Shown here: positions 6,774 to 12,510 of the stretch, one piece after another
Layout of the letters: every line of letters starts with the position of its first letter
How positions within the stretch are numbered: position 1 is the stretch's first letter
NCBI GenBank assembly: GCA_017882555.1
Contig: JADGPH010000210.1
Coordinates: 1 to 14,857 of the forward strand
Source: Thermoleophilia bacterium
GTDB taxonomy: Bacteria; Actinomycetota; Thermoleophilia; Miltoncostaeales; Miltoncostaeaceae
Direction of reading: 5' to 3'
Length of the DNA stretch: 14,857 nt
The notes under the pieces: model-generated
What the model saw: the letters and a program-made list of their open reading frames with translations, nothing else
What the model was told of the DNA's origin: nothing
Database searches by the model: none
Program-made: the position numbers and the translations under genes

Positions 6774-7417
6774 CTCGCCTGGTCTTTCTTGGTCCGCCCG
6801 GTGCCGGCAAGGGCACGCAAGCTGAACGTCTCAAGTCCGATCTGCACCTGACCCACTTGGCGACGGGCGACCTCTTGCGGGAGGCCGTCGCGAAGGGCAC
6901 CGAACTCGGTCGCGAAGCCAAGCGCTATATGGACGCGGGCGACCTTGTTCCCGACGCTGTCGTGATCGGGATGATCCGCGAGCGTCTGAGCCCGGGCGCC
7001 GGCAACTTCTTGCTCGACGGGTTCCCGCGGACGCTGCCGCAGGCTCAGGCACTCGACGAGATGCTCCGCGAACTCGACGCGCCGCTTGATGCCGTGCTTT
7101 CGCTGGATGTGTCGCGCCAGGAACTCGTGCGTCGCCTGGCTGGCCGCTGGATCTGCCGGAATTGCGGACGCTCGTGGCACGAGGTCTTCGCACCGCACCA
7201 GCGCGATGCGACGTGCGCGGCAACGGGCGAGTGCGACCTCTACCAGCGGGCCGATGACCGGGCCGAGGCGGTCGAGAATCGCTTGAGCGTGTACGAGGCC
7301 AGTACCGCGCCGCTGATCGACTACTACACCGCACGGGGCCTTTTACGTGCGATTAACGGTGAGCAATCTCAGGACGAGGTCTATGTCCAGATCACGTCGG
7401 CCGTCGCGGGCAATTAG
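6770..7417 (+). CDS. adk: Adenylate kinase, apparent ATA start codon
   Basis: Adenylate kinase interconverts ATP plus AMP with two ADP in the cytoplasm. From ATA 6770 the product is 215 residues. It has the P-loop GPPGAGKGT (8-16), the AMP-binding ATGDLLRE (31-38), DGFPRT (83-88), and a zinc-type lid with cysteines at about 129, 132, 149 and 155 followed by LYQRADD. No ATG, GTG or TTG exists in frame between the secY interior and the P-loop. The frame reads ITRLVFLGPPGAGKG, matching the family's usual M-(T)-R-L-V-F-L-G-P, so ATA appears to act as start, or is an error for ATG. ATGA would also end secY, so a single G-to-A change explains it. CTG 6779 is a less likely alternative. The second lid cysteine pair is spaced C-x5-C rather than the usual C-x2-C. 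Confidence 0.93.
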   Translation: MTRLVFLGPPGAGKGTQAERLKSDLHLTHLATGDLLREAVAKGTELGREAKRYMDAGDLVPDAVVIGMIRERLSPGAGNFLLDGFPRTLPQAQALDEMLRELDAPLDAVLSLDVSRQELVRRLAGRWICRNCGRSWHEVFAPHQRDATCAATGECDLYQRADDRAEAVENRLSVYEASTAPLIDYYTARGLLRAINGEQSQDEVYVQITSAVAGN

Positions 7418-8210
7418 GGCCTTGGGCGCTACGTCCGGTCGCGCCTCAACGGGGATCCTCAAATCCCCGGCGGAAATCGACGCGATGGCGGCGTCAGGAG
7501 CCGTGCTTGCCCGCGCCCATGACGCGATGGCGCGCGCGGTCGCGGTCGGTGTGACAACCGGGGAGCTCGATGCGATCGCCGAACAGACGATCCGTGATGC
7601 GGGGGCGGAGCCCGCATTCAAGGGCTACCAAGGTTTTCCCGCGACGATTTGCCCATCGATCAACAATGAGGTCGTTCACGCGATCCCCGGCGCCTACGCC
7701 CTGGTGGACGGTGATCTGATCTCGATCGACTGTGGTGCGGTGCTCGATGGTTGGGTCTCGGATTCCGCTCGGACCTATGTGGTCGGGACACGAAACACCG
7801 AGGCGATTCGGCTGTCTGCGGTCACTCGCCAGGCCCTCGCGGCGGGCATCGCCGCGGCGCAGGTCGGTCGCTGCCTCGGCGACATCGGGAATGCGGTGCA
7901 GACGACGGTCGAGGCGGCGGGATTCTCCTGTGTGGAGAGTTTGGTCGGCCATGGCGTCGGGCGCTCGATGCACGAGCCCCCCAACGTCCCGAACTTCGGG
8001 GTGCCCGGCACCGGTGAGGTGCTGGTCGAGGGCCTGGTGATTGCCATCGAGCCCATGGTGAATATTGGTGGTCCGGATGTCATGCTGGGCCCGGATGGCT
8101 GGACGGTGACGACCAAGGATGGAACGCTGTCGGCCCATTGGGAGCACACCGTCGCCATTACCGCCGCGGGACCGCGGATCCTGACAGCCGCTGTGGATGG
8201 CACCACGTGA
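7383..8210 (+). CDS. map: Type I methionine aminopeptidase
   Basis: This metalloenzyme removes the initiator methionine from new proteins in the cytoplasm. From ATG 7383 the product is 275 residues. All five metal ligands can be placed: D116, D127, H190, E223 and E254, with spacings of 11, 63, 33 and 31 that match E. coli MetAP. H99 (in NEVVHAIPG) and H197 match the substrate histidines. Key blocks are SIDCGAVLDGWVSDSART, GHGVGRSMHEPPNVPN and AIEPMVNIG. ATG 7383 is preceded by AGGACGAGG (7371-7379) and overlaps adk by 35 bases. It gives an N-terminal basic extension of about 25 residues before ILKSPAEIDAM. TTG 7422 is a shorter alternative with a poorly spaced site. It would be cotranscribed with secY and adk, whose operon neighbours supply many of its substrates. 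Confidence 0.96.
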   Translation: MSRSRRPSRAIRALGATSGRASTGILKSPAEIDAMAASGAVLARAHDAMARAVAVGVTTGELDAIAEQTIRDAGAEPAFKGYQGFPATICPSINNEVVHAIPGAYALVDGDLISIDCGAVLDGWVSDSARTYVVGTRNTEAIRLSAVTRQALAAGIAAAQVGRCLGDIGNAVQTTVEAAGFSCVESLVGHGVGRSMHEPPNVPNFGVPGTGEVLVEGLVIAIEPMVNIGGPDVMLGPDGWTVTTKDGTLSAHWEHTVAITAAGPRILTAAVDGTT

Positions 8211-8234
8211 CGTCGGGCTGTAGCGTGCTAGTAT
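8207..8234 (+). promoter_or_regulatory. Possible promoter for the rpmJ-rpsM-rpsK-rpsD block
   Basis: TAGTAT at 8229-8234 is preceded by TGC, giving an extended minus-10 pattern (TGnTAnnnT). GTGACG at 8207-8212, 16 bases upstream, carries the TGAC core of a minus-35 box. The arrangement would start transcription near base 8240. It lies over the end of map and the start of the 112-base spacer before rpmJ. This is a pattern match only; the match to each hexamer is partial. Confidence 0.35.
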
Positions 8235-8241
8235 GCGCGGC

Positions 8242-8274
8242 CGCTCGCGGACAGTCTGTCGCGGGCGTTTCTCT
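8242..8274 (+). terminator. Hairpin with short T-rich tail in the map-rpmJ spacer
   Basis: Bases 8242-8253 and 8257-8267 pair as an 11-base-pair stem with one bulged G (8249), one G-U wobble and a GTC loop, followed by TTTCTCT. It could be a terminator or attenuator after map. If the promoter at 8207-8234 is real, it is instead a 5'-end stem-loop of the rpmJ transcript. Confidence 0.45.
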
Positions 8275-8281
8275 GACCCTG

Positions 8282-8301
8282 CATTCGGCAAACGCCGAAT
8301 G
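8282..8301 (+). other. Perfect hairpin in the rpmJ leader
   Basis: CATTCGGC (8282-8289) and GCCGAATG (8294-8301) form a perfect 8-base-pair stem with a 4-base AAAC loop, 21 bases before the rpmJ GTG. It is followed by TCTTCT rather than a T run. Its place at the head of the block that encodes S4 is where E. coli has its S4-binding leader, but no sequence likeness to that element can be claimed from reading alone. Confidence 0.5.
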
Positions 8302-8322
8302 TCTTCTGTACGGGGGATTGCT

Positions 8323-8436
8323 GTGAAGGTTCGCCCATCGGTGAAGCCGATTTGCGAGAAGTGCCGCGTGATTCGTCGGCACGGCAAGGTCATGGTCATT
8401 TGCCAGAACGCCCGCCACAAGCAGGTGCAAGGCTAG
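8323..8436 (+). CDS. rpmJ: 50S ribosomal protein L36
   Basis: L36 is the smallest 50S protein and stabilises 23S rRNA near the factor-binding region. From GTG 8323 the product is 37 residues, beginning MKVRPSVKPICEKCRVIRR. The zinc ligands are C11, C14, C27 and H32, so this is the zinc-binding form. The GTG is preceded by a GGGGGA site (8312-8317). The open frame continues 30 codons upstream, but that sequence is the structured spacer and is not L36-like. In many bacteria infA precedes rpmJ; here it does not. Confidence 0.97.
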   Translation: MKVRPSVKPICEKCRVIRRHGKVMVICQNARHKQVQG

Positions 8437-8438
8437 CC

Positions 8439-8813
8439 ATGGCGCGCATCGCCGGAGTCAACATTCCCCGTGAAAAGCGGGTTGAGATCGGTCTGACGTA
8501 CATCTACGGCATCGGTCGCCCCACGGCGAACCGCGTCTTGGTTGAGACCGGGATTAATCGCGACACGTACGTCCGCGACCTCACTGAGGACGAAGTCGGA
8601 CAACTGCGTGATGTCATCGAGAAGCACCTCACGGTCGAGGGCGACCTCCGTCGCGAACGTGCCAATGACATCAAGCGGCTAATGGAGATTGCCTGCTACC
8701 GCGGCCTGCGCCACCGGCGCTCGCTCCCGGTCCGTGGGCAGCGCACCAAGACCAACGCGCGCACCCGGAAAGGTCCCAAGAAGACCGTCGGCAAGCAGCG
8801 CAAGAAGAAGTAA
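8439..8813 (+). CDS. rpsM: 30S ribosomal protein S13
   Basis: S13 is at the top of the 30S head, forms intersubunit bridges and contacts P-site tRNA through its basic tail. The 124-residue product begins MARIAGVNIPREKRVEIGLTY. It contains the helix-two-turn-helix region IYGIGRPTANRVL, then IEKHLTVEGDLRRE and the conserved CYRGLRHRRSLPVRGQRTKT and NARTRKGPKKT. ATG 8439 starts 2 bases after the rpmJ stop and has an AAGG site at the end of rpmJ. Length and motifs are standard, and the gene order rpmJ-rpsM-rpsK-rpsD is the usual alpha operon order. Confidence 0.98.
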   Translation: MARIAGVNIPREKRVEIGLTYIYGIGRPTANRVLVETGINRDTYVRDLTEDEVGQLRDVIEKHLTVEGDLRRERANDIKRLMEIACYRGLRHRRSLPVRGQRTKTNARTRKGPKKTVGKQRKKK

Positions 8814-8820
8814 GGGGTCC

Positions 8821-9219
8821 ATGTCTCGCCAGAAGGTCACGCGCGGCCGGAGTCGTCGGCGTGTGCGCAAAAACATCGCCGTCGGTCAGGCACATATCAA
8901 GACGTCGTTTAACAACACGATCGTTACCCTGACGGACAAGCAAGGCAACGTGATCGCCTGGGAGACTGCGGGCTCAGCGGGGTTCAAGGGCTCGCGGAAG
9001 AGCACGCCGTTTGCCGCTCAGGTCACCGCTGACGCGGCGGCCAAGAAGGGCATGGAGCACGGTCTGCAGAAGGTCGACGTCTACGTCAAGGGTCCTGGCT
9101 CCGGCCGGGAAACCGCGATTCGGTCCCTCCAGGCCGCTGGCCTCGAGGTGACCTCGGTCACGGATGTGACCCCCGTCCCCCACAACGGATGCCGTCCTCG
9201 CAAGCGGCGCCGGGTCTAG
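8821..9219 (+). CDS. rpsK: 30S ribosomal protein S11
   Basis: S11 lies on the 30S platform next to the mRNA exit and the Shine-Dalgarno helix. The 132-residue product begins MSRQKVTRGRSRRRVRKN. It has the signatures GQAHIKTSFNNTIVTLTDKQGN, SAGFKGSRKSTPFAAQ and VYVKGPGSGRETAIRSLQAA, and ends VTPVPHNGCRPRKRRRV, the nearly invariant S11 C-terminus. ATG 8821 is preceded by AAGGGG overlapping the rpsM stop. The open frame extends upstream into rpsM but without S11 character. Confidence 0.98.
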   Translation: MSRQKVTRGRSRRRVRKNIAVGQAHIKTSFNNTIVTLTDKQGNVIAWETAGSAGFKGSRKSTPFAAQVTADAAAKKGMEHGLQKVDVYVKGPGSGRETAIRSLQAAGLEVTSVTDVTPVPHNGCRPRKRRRV

Positions 9220-9230
9220 AGGGCAGCACA

Positions 9231-9851
9231 ATGGCACGCGATACCGGTTCGGTCTGCAAGCTCTGTCGCCGCGAGGGCGAACAACTCTTTCTCAAGGGTT
9301 CCCGTTGTTACACCCCGAAGTGTGCGGTGACGACGCGCCCCTACCCGCCTGGCGAGCACGGCCGCGGCCGTATTCGTCAGAGCGAGTATCTGCTGCAGTT
9401 GCGCGAAAAGCAGAAGATGCGCCGCTACTACCAGGTCCTCGAGAAGCAGTTTCGCCTGTACTACGAGAAGGCCAGCCGTCAACCGGGCATTACCGGTGAG
9501 AACTTGCTGCGCCTGCTCGAGATGCGGCTGGACAACGTGGTGACGCGCTTGGCCTTTGCCTCGTCGCGCCGCGAGGCGCGCCAGCTGGTACGTCACGGCC
9601 ACTTCCGGGTCAACGGCCGCAAGGTCGACATCCCCAGTTACCAGGTCAAGCCCGATGACGTGATCAGCCTGCGTCCGGAGTCCGGCTCGGAGCCCCAGAT
9701 TCGTCAGAACACCGAGATGGTGTCGCATCTGGCGCCGTGGTTGCAGGCGGACCATGACTCGCTGACAGGCAAGATCCTGCGCTTTCCGGAGCGCGGCGAG
9801 ATCGACACCCCAGTTCGCGAGCAGTTGATCGTGGAGTTGTACTCGAAGTAG
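9231..9851 (+). CDS. rpsD: 30S ribosomal protein S4, four-cysteine form
   Basis: S4 nucleates assembly of the 30S body by binding the 5' domain of 16S rRNA. In several bacteria it also represses translation from its own operon mRNA. The 206-residue product has the zinc-type N-terminus with C9, C12, C26 and C31. It also has RPYPPGEHGRGRIRQSEY, the helical domain with QLREKQKMRRYYQVLEKQF, and an S4 RNA-binding domain (RLDNVVTRLAFASSRREARQ, then LVRHGHFRVNGRKVDIPSY). ATG 9231 has AGAGGG at 9218-9223, overlapping the rpsK stop. The downstream 114 bases before rpoA hold two hairpins, annotated separately. Confidence 0.98.
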   Translation: MARDTGSVCKLCRREGEQLFLKGSRCYTPKCAVTTRPYPPGEHGRGRIRQSEYLLQLREKQKMRRYYQVLEKQFRLYYEKASRQPGITGENLLRLLEMRLDNVVTRLAFASSRREARQLVRHGHFRVNGRKVDIPSYQVKPDDVISLRPESGSEPQIRQNTEMVSHLAPWLQADHDSLTGKILRFPERGEIDTPVREQLIVELYSK

Positions 9852-9868
9852 GCATTCCTATTGGCGAT

Positions 9869-9900
9869 GGTTCCCGAGCCTCGACGCGTGCTCGGGAGCC
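9869..9900 (+). other. Long hairpin in the rpsD-rpoA spacer
   Basis: GGTTCCCGAGC (9869-9879) pairs with GCTCGGGAGCC (9890-9900) over 11 base pairs with one G-U wobble and a 10-base loop. No T run follows (GATGCTGATG), so it is not a classic intrinsic terminator. It may be a processing site, an attenuator of another type or an mRNA control element setting rpoA levels apart from the ribosomal genes. Confidence 0.5.
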
Positions 9901-9933
9901 GATGCTGATGGGTCAATTTGCGTCGGTAGTACA

Positions 9934-9949
9934 TCCGGCCGACGCCGGA
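9934..9949 (+). other. Short hairpin just upstream of the rpoA ribosome binding site
   Basis: TCCGGC (9934-9939) and GCCGGA (9944-9949) form a perfect 6-base-pair stem with a 4-base CGAC loop. It ends 4 bases before the AAGGA ribosome binding site (9954-9958) of rpoA, where it could affect ribosome access. Confidence 0.4.
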
Positions 9950-9965
9950 CAACAAGGAACGATTC

Positions 9966-10901
9966 GTGATTGACGAGCAGTCACCTCGCATGACCTATGA
10001 GCCTGTCTCGGACACGCTCGGCATCTTTGAGGTTGAGCCGCTGGACCGCGGTTTTGGCCACACCTTCGGAAACTCATTGCGCCGCGTGCTGTTGTCCTCA
10101 CTCGAGGGTGCAGCTGTCACATCGGTGCGGATTGAAGGCGTCCAGCACGAGTTCACCGCCGTTGCCGGCGTGCGTGAGGACGTCACCGACATCATCTTGG
10201 CGCTGCGGCGCCTGGTGTGTCGATTGCACGGCGAGGTGAGCGAGATCGAGGTCGAGCTCTCCAAGTCGACAGCGGGCCCGATCACCGCCGGTGACATCAG
10301 CTGTCCGGCCGACCTGGAGATCCTGAATCCGGAGTTGGAGATTGCCAACCTGGCCGCGAACGCCAAGCTCGAGATGGTGCTCACGATCTCCCGTGGTCGC
10401 GGCTATGTGCAGGCCGAGGGCAACAAGGGCCCGAACACCGTGATCGGGGTGATCCCGGTCGATTCGAACTTCTCGCCCGTCGCTCGGGTGCGGTACGAGG
10501 TCGGCTCGGCGCGCGTCGGTCAGCGCACCGATTACGACAAGCTTACCCTCGAGGTGGAGACCGATGGCAGCATCGACCCGCGCACGGCGGTCGCCGAAGC
10601 CGCCGAGACGTTGATCCACCGTTTGGCCCTGTTTGCCGACCCCGACGTCGTCAAGACCTTGGGTCAGCCCGAGCCCGAAGAAGAGCGGCCGGGTGGAAAT
10701 CTGCATGACATTATGATCGAAGAGCTGGAGCTCGGTGTGCGGTCCTACAACTGCCTCAAGCGGGTTGGCGTGGAGACCATTGGAGACTTGGTCTCCAAGA
10801 CCGAAGACGAACTCTCGGCGATCCCGAACTTCGGCAAGAAGTCGATCGAAGAAGTGAAAGAGAACCTCGCCACGCACGGACTCGCCCTGCGCGCCGAGTA
10901 G
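9966..10901 (+). CDS. rpoA: DNA-directed RNA polymerase alpha subunit
   Basis: The alpha dimer is the scaffold for RNA polymerase assembly, and its C-terminal domain contacts UP elements and activators. The product is 311 residues. The N-terminal domain (about 1-225) has EPLDRGFGHTFGNSLRRVLL, PADLEILNPELEIANL and GVIPVDSNFSPVARVRYEV. After an acidic linker, the C-terminal domain (about 248-308) has VRSYNCLKRVGVETIGDL and IPNFGKKSIEEVKENL. R259, N262 and K292 line up with E. coli R265, N268 and K298, the DNA-contact residues. GTG 9966 is preceded by AAGGA at 9954-9958. It is separated from rpsD by an unusually long, structured spacer for this operon. Confidence 0.98.
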   Translation: MIDEQSPRMTYEPVSDTLGIFEVEPLDRGFGHTFGNSLRRVLLSSLEGAAVTSVRIEGVQHEFTAVAGVREDVTDIILALRRLVCRLHGEVSEIEVELSKSTAGPITAGDISCPADLEILNPELEIANLAANAKLEMVLTISRGRGYVQAEGNKGPNTVIGVIPVDSNFSPVARVRYEVGSARVGQRTDYDKLTLEVETDGSIDPRTAVAEAAETLIHRLALFADPDVVKTLGQPEPEEERPGGNLHDIMIEELELGVRSYNCLKRVGVETIGDLVSKTEDELSAIPNFGKKSIEEVKENLATHGLALRAE

Positions 10902-10928
10902 TACCCGTCGTTCACAAGGAGAACCATC

Positions 10929-11303
10929 GTGCGTCATCAGCGCTCAGGACCCAAGCTCAATCGTTCGAGTTCCCACCGTCGGGCGATGGGAGCGAACTTG
11001 GCCACCGCGCTGCTGACGCACGGCCGCATCCAGACGACTGCCCCCAAAGCACGGCTGGCGCGCGGCATCGCTGAGAAGGCGATCACCTTGGGCAAGACCG
11101 ACACGTTGCACGCCCGTCGTCAGGCCATCGCGCTCCTGCGCAACAAGCAGGTGACATACCGATTGTTCAACGAGATCGCCCCGGCGTTCCAGGACGTCAA
11201 CGGTGGCTACACACGCGTACTCAAGCTCGGACCCCGTCAGGGTGACGCGGCAGAGATGGTGTTGCTTGAGCTGACGCGCGAGCCGGCGATCAGCGCGGCC
11301 TAA
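10929..11303 (+). CDS. rplQ: 50S ribosomal protein L17
   Basis: L17 lies by the peptide exit tunnel of the 50S subunit. The 124-residue product begins MRHQRSGPKLNRSSSHRRAM, has NLATALLTHGRIQTTAPKAR, and ends with VLKLGPRQGDAAEMVLLEL, the standard family pattern. GTG 10929 has a strong AAGGAGAA site at 10916-10923, six bases upstream. It closes the alpha operon. A GC-rich hairpin begins 11 bases after the stop. Confidence 0.97.
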   Translation: MRHQRSGPKLNRSSSHRRAMGANLATALLTHGRIQTTAPKARLARGIAEKAITLGKTDTLHARRQAIALLRNKQVTYRLFNEIAPAFQDVNGGYTRVLKLGPRQGDAAEMVLLELTREPAISAA

Positions 11304-11307
11304 TCCG

Positions 11308-11736
11308 GTGGGACCCCGACGCATCGTCGGGGCGGATTGGAGCGGGGCGGCCGCTGCTCGGGCCGCCGCCCGCGCGAATTGGCGTGCGGTCGTCCAAGAT
11401 CGCCGGATCGTCGAGTCGGAGATCGCTCGGGGCCGCGCCGGTACCCTCGCACCCTCAATCGGTGGGATCGAGGTCCTTCCACGCGTGATGGCACGCGGGT
11501 TCGGCCTCGACCCAGTTCATATGGGGGCGCGAGATCTCCGACATGACCTCTGCGCGCGGCATGCGGAGCCGATCGGGGAATGGCGCGCCGTGGTCGAGGA
11601 GGACCACGACGCGTTTGAGGCGTCGGTCGCGGCGCTGGCGTTCGTGCAGAGCCCCGACCTGGTCGGTAATCCCGAGGTCGCTCGCCGCCGCGCGGATTTG
11701 CGTGAGGGTGCGATCGCCGTGCCGGAGCTGGCGTAG
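11308..11736 (+). CDS. Small DUF429-like (RNase H-fold-like) protein, function unknown
   Basis: The function is not known. The 142-residue product opens with IVGADWSGA (residues 6-14), very like the first strand of DUF429 proteins, predicted RNase H-fold nucleases. It ends with EEDHDAFEASVAALAF (97-112) and REGAIAVPEL (132-141), like the DUF429 C-terminal block. D10, D99 and D101 could be acidic site residues. Known DUF429 proteins, as I recall them, are around 250 residues, so the middle of the fold seems to be missing or highly reduced here. The likeness is from pattern recognition, not a search. GTG 11308 is 4 bases after rplQ with no clear ribosome binding site, and its first codons form a hairpin. 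The stop directly abuts the truA ATG, so it looks like a coupled member of the operon. Confidence 0.6.
   Translation: MGPRRIVGADWSGAAAARAAARANWRAVVQDRRIVESEIARGRAGTLAPSIGGIEVLPRVMARGFGLDPVHMGARDLRHDLCARHAEPIGEWRAVVEEDHDAFEASVAALAFVQSPDLVGNPEVARRRADLREGAIAVPELA
11314..11332 (+). other. GC-rich hairpin after rplQ, over the start of the next gene
   Basis: CCCCGACG (11314-11321) and CGTCGGGG (11325-11332) form a perfect 8-base-pair stem with a 3-base CAT loop. It starts 4 codons' distance past the rplQ stop and covers codons 3-9 of the DUF429-like gene. No T run follows (CGGATTGG). It may be a T-less terminator or a translational block, or simply a by-product of the codons for PRRIVGA. Confidence 0.4.
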
Positions 11737-12510
11737 ATGTCGGTGGTGCGGCTCGACATCGAGTACGACGGGTCGCGGTTTGCTGGCTGGGCGGCCCAGC
11801 CCGGTCAGCGGACCTGTGAGGGGATCTTGGCCCACGCGCTCGAGGTGATCTTGCGGGCTCCGGTTGAACTGCACGTTGCCGGGCGCACCGATACCGGCGT
11901 CCACGCCACCGGGCAGGTCGCGTCGTTTGGATGCGACCAGGACATCGACCCGCGGCGCCTTACCAAGAGCCTGGCCGGGATCTTGCCCCCCGACCTTGGC
12001 GTCTGGAAGGTCGGTCTGTGTTCCGCGGCGTTCGATGCGCGCGCGAGCGCGATCGGCCGCATCTACGAGTACCGGGTGCTCACCGGACCACGTTCCCCAT
12101 TGCGGCGTGCGTGCGTGTTTCACCACCCGCGGACATTGAATCTGGATGCGATGACCGCGGCGGCTCGTGCGTGTGTGGGGCAGCACGATTTCACGGCCTT
12201 TACCCCGACCAAGACCGAGCACGTGTTCTTCGATCGCACGGTTCGCCAGTGCGGTTGGGCGGTGCGCGCTGATGAGCTGGTGCTGCGGATCGAAGCCGAT
12301 GCGTTTCTTCGCAACATGGTGCGGATCCTTGTCGGGACGATGCTCGAGGTCGGTCGCGGGATACGCCCGGCGCAGGAGATGACCGAGTTACTCCGCGGCG
12401 CGCCACGTAGCGCGGCGGGTGACACGGCTCCGGCGCATGCGTTGACACTGGTCGGAGTCCGCTATCCGGAGACGACCTCCGGCGCCCCTATACTCGGGCA
12501 TGCCGAATGA
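11737..12510 (+). CDS. truA: tRNA pseudouridine(38-40) synthase TruA
   Basis: TruA converts uridines 38-40 in the anticodon stem-loop of many tRNAs to pseudouridine. The 257-residue product begins with RLDIEYDGSRFAGWAAQPGQ. It holds the catalytic aspartate D52 in the invariant GRTDTGVHATGQVASF, followed by RIYEYRVL, HDFTAFTPTK and FLRNMVRILVGTMLEVGRG near the C-terminus. ATG 11737 follows directly on the stop of the preceding small gene; GGAG at 11723-11726 serves as ribosome binding site. The end overlaps surE by 4 bases (ATGA). truA next to rplQ is common in Gram-positives, but here one gene separates them and rplM-rpsI do not follow. Confidence 0.97.
   Translation: MSVVRLDIEYDGSRFAGWAAQPGQRTCEGILAHALEVILRAPVELHVAGRTDTGVHATGQVASFGCDQDIDPRRLTKSLAGILPPDLGVWKVGLCSAAFDARASAIGRIYEYRVLTGPRSPLRRACVFHHPRTLNLDAMTAAARACVGQHDFTAFTPTKTEHVFFDRTVRQCGWAVRADELVLRIEADAFLRNMVRILVGTMLEVGRGIRPAQEMTELLRGAPRSAAGDTAPAHALTLVGVRYPETTSGAPILGHAE

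Noticed and set aside
7330..7351. Inverted repeat CGCACG / CGTGCG near the end of adk as a possible terminator
   Set aside because: The stem is only 6 base pairs, the T run is inside the loop rather than after the stem, and map overlaps adk just downstream, so termination makes no sense.
8233..8322. Upstream in-frame extension of rpmJ starting at ATG 8233, or a small leader peptide there
   Set aside because: The extension runs through both hairpins, has no ribosome binding site and would make L36 far longer than its constant size of about 37 residues.
9918..9935. Possible promoter (TTGCGT, TAGTAC) just upstream of rpoA
   Set aside because: The two hexamers are only about 3 bases apart, and no suitable minus-35 box lies 16-18 bases before TAGTAC.
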